Of a stretch of DNA of 9,825 nucleotides, positions 6,505 to 9,825 are shown in pieces; the stretch's first letter is position 1; each line of letters starts with the position of its first letter. The notes under the pieces are model-generated. The model ran no database searches and had not been told where the DNA came from. It worked only from the letters and a program-made list of their open reading frames with translations. Origin of the DNA: Balneolales bacterium (lineage in GTDB: Bacteria > Bacteroidota > Rhodothermia > Balneolales > HLUCCA01); contig JAIUMT010000105.1 of assembly GCA_022565415.1 (NCBI GenBank), positions 1 to 9,825 of the forward strand, read 5' to 3'. The translations under genes and the position numbers were made by a program.

Positions 6505-6519
6505 GTAATACCATATTAC
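6505..6519. promoter_or_regulatory. Palindrome upstream of the small membrane-protein pair
   Basis: GTAATA-CCA-TATTAC is a perfect inverted repeat with 6-bp arms and a 3-nt centre. It sits in the 180-nt gap between YggS and the first PspB-like gene, 94 nt upstream of that gene's ATG. The position and size fit an operator for the downstream genes. No promoter consensus could be placed with confidence beside it. Confidence 0.35.
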
Positions 6520-6591
6520 CGATATAATCTACTTAATTGAAAATCAACTGAACCGGAGATAGCGATGGTTTAAAAATTGCGTGCCTGGAAA

Positions 6592-7299
6592 TCACTCTCG
6601 CTCGCCGAAAATTGCACTTCCGATGCGAACCAATGTTGCTCCTTCCTGAATCGCAACCTCCAGGTCGTGGGTCATTCCCATCGATAGGTGTTCGAGTTGC
6701 ACCGCCCCGTCGTATTTTGGTGCATGTAAATCCCGCAATTCACGTAACAATCGAAACTGCGGACGAACCAACTCCAGGTTTTCCTCAAATGATGCAATGC
6801 CCATTAATCCGCGAACAACCACATTTTTGTAAAATTGAGCCTCATCCAGAATGGATTTCAAAGCGTCGGGCTCACATCCGCTTTTTTGATCTTCTTCGCT
6901 GATGTTGATTTGAATCAGCACGTTTATGGTTCGGTCGGCTTCGGCAGCTCGTTTTTCGATCTCGCGGAGGGTTTTGAGCTTGGGTACCGAGTGGATCCAG
7001 TCGACGCGCTCGGCCATATATTTGACCTTGTTCGATTGCAGCGCACCAATCATGTGCCAAACTAGATCATCCGGACCTTCCTGCATTTTCGGTACGAGCT
7101 CTTGCACTTTGTTTTCGCCAAAATGAATTTGCCCATGCTCGTATGCCGCACGAATAGCCTCCATTGGCTTGGTTTTACTAACCGCGATGAGTTCCACATC
7201 CAGAGGGTCGCGCCCAGCACGGCTCGCAGCCTGCTCGATTATGTCGCGAACGTCGTCTAGATTTTCCCCGATTGAATTAATAGAAGATGAATTGTTCAT
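6592..7299 (-). CDS. yggS: YggS/PLPHP pyridoxal-phosphate homeostasis protein
   Basis: This 235-residue cytosolic PLP-binding protein is a single TIM-barrel homologue of the alanine-racemase N-terminal domain. It carries PLP and balances vitamin B6 and amino/keto-acid pools; no robust catalytic activity is known for the family. Visible motifs are A-V-S-K-T-K-P with PLP lysine Lys42, HFGENKVQE (59-67), WHMIGALQSNKVK (81-93), the GLMGIAS strand, and LSMGMTHDLEVAI ... GATLVRIGSAIFGERE, whose SMGM and R-I-G segments hold the PLP phosphate. Length is typical. The ATG at 7299 follows an A/T-rich leader (AAATAAATCATA) with no Shine-Dalgarno site. It is the first gene of the leftward series leading to DivIVA, as its Gram-positive counterpart ylmE lies near divIVA. 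It is divergent from NIF3. Confidence 0.95.
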   Translation of the reverse strand: MNNSSSINSIGENLDDVRDIIEQAASRAGRDPLDVELIAVSKTKPMEAIRAAYEHGQIHFGENKVQELVPKMQEGPDDLVWHMIGALQSNKVKYMAERVDWIHSVPKLKTLREIEKRAAEADRTINVLIQINISEEDQKSGCEPDALKSILDEAQFYKNVVVRGLMGIASFEENLELVRPQFRLLRELRDLHAPKYDGAVQLEHLSMGMTHDLEVAIQEGATLVRIGSAIFGERE

Positions 7300-7437
7300 T
7301 ATGATTTATTTGTCTTTAAATATTGCGGATTAGTTCGTATTTTAACCTACTGTTTAAGAAACGAATTGGAATTTTGAACACTATCCATACCATTCCTGAA
7401 TTTACGAAAAAACTCGCGCGAATAAGGCGAGAAGTTC

Positions 7438-7445
7438 TACTTTTG
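7438..7445 (+). promoter_or_regulatory. TAnnTTTG -7 element upstream of NIF3 gene
   Basis: TACTTTTG matches the Bacteroidota -7 consensus exactly and would start transcription about 35 nt before the NIF3 ATG. A matching -33 TTG at the right distance is not evident. AAAGGAG at 7464-7470 lies 16 nt from the ATG, too far for an ideal Shine-Dalgarno site, although it is in the right general place. Confidence 0.45.
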
Positions 7446-7486
7446 CGTCAACGCTCACAAACCAAAGGAGTGAAGAAACGCGAAGA

Positions 7487-8314
7487 ATGAGCCTAACCGT
7501 AAAGCATATTTCTGATTTTTTTGAACATTGGGCACCCTTCTCTACCCAAGCAGAATATGACAACTCCGGTCTGCTCTTAGGATCACATAGCCAAACCGTT
7601 TCTGGCATCCTTACTTGTCTTGATGTTACCACCGATGTGGTTGATGAGGCCCTAAAATTGAACTGCAATCTCATCGTTGCCCATCATCCTCTCATTTTTC
7701 GGAAATTAAGTCGGATTAATCCCGATACACCTCAGGGATCCCTTCTTTACAAGCTCATTTCCAACAATATTGCCGTTTTAGCTGTGCACACCAATTTGGA
7801 TGCGGCTCAAAATGGAGTTTCGTTTGTGCTCGCCGATCGCATAGGTATTCAAAATGCGGAGTTTCTCACCGAGCACGACACCGAAGGCACCATCGGATTC
7901 GGCGTTTACGGGTCCCTCGACCAATCTTACCCGGTTAACGACTTCTTAAATCTTGTCTGCAAGGCGCTTCACACCGACGCTATCCGTTTCAGTAATGACT
8001 TGAACGAGAACGCCACCATTCGAACTGTGGCCGTTTGCGGAGGCTCCGGGGTTTCTCTGGCCAAAGCCGCTCGTTCTGCCGGCGCCGACGCCTATGTGAC
8101 GGCCGACATCAAGTATCACGAATATTTCGACTGCGGCATGTTGCTTGTCGATGCCGGACATTACGAAACAGAGATGCCCATCATTCAGCACATGCGCGAC
8201 AAGCTTGCTCATGCTTTCGAGAACACACCCATCCGGAGTACAACGGTTATCACAAATCCGATGCAGGTGCATGTTTTCAACAAATTAGACCAAAAACAAA
8301 TCAATCCATCCTAA
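7487..8314 (+). CDS. NIF3/YqfO (GTP cyclohydrolase I type 2-like) dinuclear metal protein
   Basis: The 275-residue product belongs to the NIF3/YbgI family, toroidal hexamers with a two-metal centre whose physiological reaction is unsettled. The expected ligands are all present: V-A-H-H-P (His66, His67), V-H-T-N-L-D (Asp105, with His101 nearby) and D-A-G-H-Y-E-T-E (His225, Glu229). YDNSGLLLG at 24-32 is the usual N-terminal motif. The length is that of the short form, without the PII-like insertion that makes Bacillus YqfO about 370 residues. The ATG at 7487 gives the canonical N-terminus (HISDFFEHWAPFSTQAEYDN). Only 15 nt separate it from the downstream coiled-coil zinc-ribbon-family gene, a pairing conserved in many bacteria (for example HP0959/HP0958 of Helicobacter), so the two are probably one operon. 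Confidence 0.94.
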   Translation: MSLTVKHISDFFEHWAPFSTQAEYDNSGLLLGSHSQTVSGILTCLDVTTDVVDEALKLNCNLIVAHHPLIFRKLSRINPDTPQGSLLYKLISNNIAVLAVHTNLDAAQNGVSFVLADRIGIQNAEFLTEHDTEGTIGFGVYGSLDQSYPVNDFLNLVCKALHTDAIRFSNDLNENATIRTVAVCGGSGVSLAKAARSAGADAYVTADIKYHEYFDCGMLLVDAGHYETEMPIIQHMRDKLAHAFENTPIRSTTVITNPMQVHVFNKLDQKQINPS

Positions 8315-8329
8315 CATCTACATCACCTT

Positions 8330-9064
8330 ATGAAAGAAGTAATACAAAATCTGGCCAATTTACAGTACATAGATTCCAGAATCGACGAACTATCGCGCTT
8401 GCGTGGTGATTTACCTGAGGAAATCCTTGATTTGGAGCAAGATACTGATCGTGCCAAGAGCATTATTGCCCGTCTTGAGGCCCAGGAAGTGGAGTTGAAT
8501 CAAGAGCGAAACAATCTGGAAATCGACATACAAGATGCGGCCGGACTCGTGAGCAAATACGAAGCTCAGCAGATGTCTGTTCGCAACAATCGCGAATACG
8601 ATGCCCTAACCAAAGAAATTGAATCTCAGAAGCAGGCTACAGAAAATGCGAAATCGCGCCTCGAAGAGATTTCGCTGATTTTAGAAGAGTCGACTCAGAA
8701 ACTTGCGAGGTACCGTGACGAGCTCGAGAGCCTCAATAGAACCTTCGAAGAAAAGAAATCGAATCTCGACGAAGTTATTGAGAAAACTAAGAACGAAGAA
8801 GATGAGCTTCTGAAAAAACGCGATGATGCCAAAGCGAAAGTAGATGTTCGCTATTTGCGAAGCTACGAGCGTTTGCGCAATGGACTCTCCAACAGCATTG
8901 CTGTAGTTCCTATGGAGAAAGGTGCCTGTTTAGGTATGATGCTCCCGCCACAGGTTCAGGTTGAAGTTCGCAAAATGAACAAAATCATTATCGATGAGAA
9001 CAGTGGACGAATCGTTGTAGATCCGGAATTCTTCGATAACGCACGAGCAGAATTTAAGATCTAA
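8330..9064 (+). CDS. Coiled-coil 'C4-type zinc ribbon' family protein with degenerate zinc site
   Basis: The 244-residue protein has residues 1-175 as a long antiparallel-type coiled coil, with the N-N-R-E-Y-D-A-L-T-K-E-I segment (86-97) typical of the family. The C-terminal head runs from about 185 (N-S-I-A-V-V-P-M-E-K-G-A-C, then LPPQ, then SGRIVVDPEF). The family head normally holds CxxC and CxxCGR zinc pairs. Here only Cys200 remains; the other positions are Met203, Asp222 and Ser225, while the surrounding G-R-I and P-P-Q motifs are intact, so the fold is probably kept without zinc. The best-studied relative, HP0958/FlgZ, is an RpoN chaperone and RNA-binding protein; no such role can be assumed here. 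It is co-transcribed with NIF3. The start at 8330 gives the usual N-terminus (LANLQYIDSRIDEL). There is no Shine-Dalgarno site. Confidence 0.88.
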   Translation: MKEVIQNLANLQYIDSRIDELSRLRGDLPEEILDLEQDTDRAKSIIARLEAQEVELNQERNNLEIDIQDAAGLVSKYEAQQMSVRNNREYDALTKEIESQKQATENAKSRLEEISLILEESTQKLARYRDELESLNRTFEEKKSNLDEVIEKTKNEEDELLKKRDDAKAKVDVRYLRSYERLRNGLSNSIAVVPMEKGACLGMMLPPQVQVEVRKMNKIIIDENSGRIVVDPEFFDNARAEFKI

Positions 9065-9825
9065 TTGAAGATCGGGTTGCAGAGAGTTTTTTCTTTTTCG
9101 GCAACCTTGCTCTCGCCTTTCACAACAGCTGTGTTTCGCATCATCTGTATGAAAAAACGAATCATGTCGGCATAATTGTCGATTGTGATTCGTTCGTTCG
9201 TGCCATGAACCCTGTCTAAATCACTCGCATCGCAGCGCAGCGGCAGAAATCGGTACACGTTTTTGGTAAGATGGGTATAATGTCGGGCATCGGTTGCCGC
9301 AATCATCAGTGAGGGAGAAACCGACACATCCTTAAAAATCTGCCGAATCGTAACGCGCAGCATTTTGTAATATTTCGAATTCACGTCCGACACTGGCGAA
9401 GGTTCGATATACCCTTCCAGCTTCCGCACCTGAATTCGCGGATCATTCACCGTTTTACGCACGTGAGCAATAACCGATTCGATGGAATCATTCGGATGTA
9501 CGCGGAAATTAACTACCGCTTTTGCCTGGGTTGGAATCAGGTTTTCTTTAATGCCGGAGTCGAAAATGGTTGTGGCCGTGGTGGTTCTAAGGGCCGCGTT
9601 TGTGGCAGGCTCAGCCGACAGCTTGTTCTGAAACACCTTCCTGAATAACCATAAATTGGCGATGGCCGACCTGTACGCAAGCGGTAAACGCGGAGCCATG
9701 GTTTCGAACGTATGACGAATAATGCCATTCAGGTTGCCTCGCATCGGATTCCCTTCCAGCTTGTGAATTGCGTTACTCAAAACAGCGATAGACGTCACGC
9801 CCTGAGGCACAGATGAATGTCCGCC
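9061..9825 (-). CDS. M20-family metallopeptidase, C-terminal part (N-terminus outside window)
   Basis: The frame is open from the right edge (9825) to a TAG at 9063-9061, 254 residues. It begins within G-G-H-S-S-V-P, the lid-domain motif of M20 carboxypeptidases; a GTG at 9810 lies inside this conserved stretch and is not the true start. The visible part holds the lid/dimerisation domain (first ~155 residues, including KENLIPTQAKAVVNFRVHP) and the end of the catalytic domain (ATDARHYTHLTKNVYRFLPL, then R-V-H-G-T-N-E-R-I, whose His is the expected zinc ligand). The sequence style is that of the carboxypeptidase S/PM20D1 branch, which hydrolyses or condenses N-acyl amino acids and peptides at a two-zinc centre. 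The first catalytic half and any signal peptide are not visible. It is convergent with the zinc-ribbon-family gene and overlaps it by 4 bp. Confidence 0.9.
   Translation of the reverse strand, partial: GGHSSVPQGVTSIAVLSNAIHKLEGNPMRGNLNGIIRHTFETMAPRLPLAYRSAIANLWLFRKVFQNKLSAEPATNAALRTTTATTIFDSGIKENLIPTQAKAVVNFRVHPNDSIESVIAHVRKTVNDPRIQVRKLEGYIEPSPVSDVNSKYYKMLRVTIRQIFKDVSVSPSLMIAATDARHYTHLTKNVYRFLPLRCDASDLDRVHGTNERITIDNYADMIRFFIQMMRNTAVVKGESKVAEKEKTLCNPIFN

Noticed and set aside
7413..7431. Minus-strand hairpin CTCGC...GCGAG followed by a T run in the NIF3/YggS divergent region
   Set aside because: The stem is only 5 bp with a 9-nt loop and it would terminate leftward transcription upstream of yggS, where no leftward transcript is expected apart from antisense to NIF3.
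7320..7490. Open frame of 56 codons ahead of NIF3 ending in TGA that overlaps the NIF3 start as ATGA
   Set aside because: It has no ATG, only TTG/ATA/GTG options, contains the promoter-like element, and lacks a suitable ribosome site. The basic composition is suggestive, but chance openness is more likely.

Overview
The window looks like chromosomal DNA from a Gram-negative bacterium of the Bacteroidota/Balneolota (FCB) group, most plausibly a Balneolaceae or Rhodothermia-type organism. The pointers are TAnnTTTG promoter-like elements, mostly weak or absent Shine-Dalgarno sites, a secreted beta-propeller repeat protein of a style common in that group, and a DivIVA homologue, which is rare in classical Bacteroidetes. 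This placement is inference. No mobile element, CRISPR array, tRNA or rRNA was seen.

Layout, left to right. (1) Positions 1-1984, minus strand: the N-terminal 661 residues of a large secreted protein made of 48-residue (144-bp) repeats, open at the left edge of the window. (2) 1985-2485: an AT-rich divergent intergenic region with candidate promoters in both directions and two palindromes. (3) 2486-2968, plus strand: a small lipoprotein with a C-terminal CNSCH haem-c motif, followed by terminator-like hairpins. (4) 7299 down to 3221, minus strand, six genes: YggS/PLPHP, two small single-pass membrane proteins with a PspB-like coil motif, DivIVA, a trimeric-type purine nucleoside phosphorylase, and an uncharacterised, extremely acidic protein. 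The series ends at a strong bidirectional terminator. (5) 7487-9064, plus strand: NIF3/YqfO metal-binding protein followed by its frequent partner, a coiled-coil 'C4 zinc ribbon' protein that has lost three of its four zinc cysteines. (6) 9061-9825, minus strand: the C-terminal part of an M20 metallopeptidase, convergent with the zinc-ribbon gene and overlapping it by 4 bp.

Functionally, the minus-strand block combines PLP homeostasis, a polar/division coiled-coil scaffold, envelope-associated small proteins and purine salvage. The YggS-to-DivIVA neighbourhood recalls the ylmE...divIVA end of the Gram-positive division cluster. I see no obvious new defence or mobile system. The most unusual features are the degenerate zinc ribbon, the tandem PspB-like pair beside DivIVA, the Asp at the purine-specificity position of PNP, and the acidic orphan protein.
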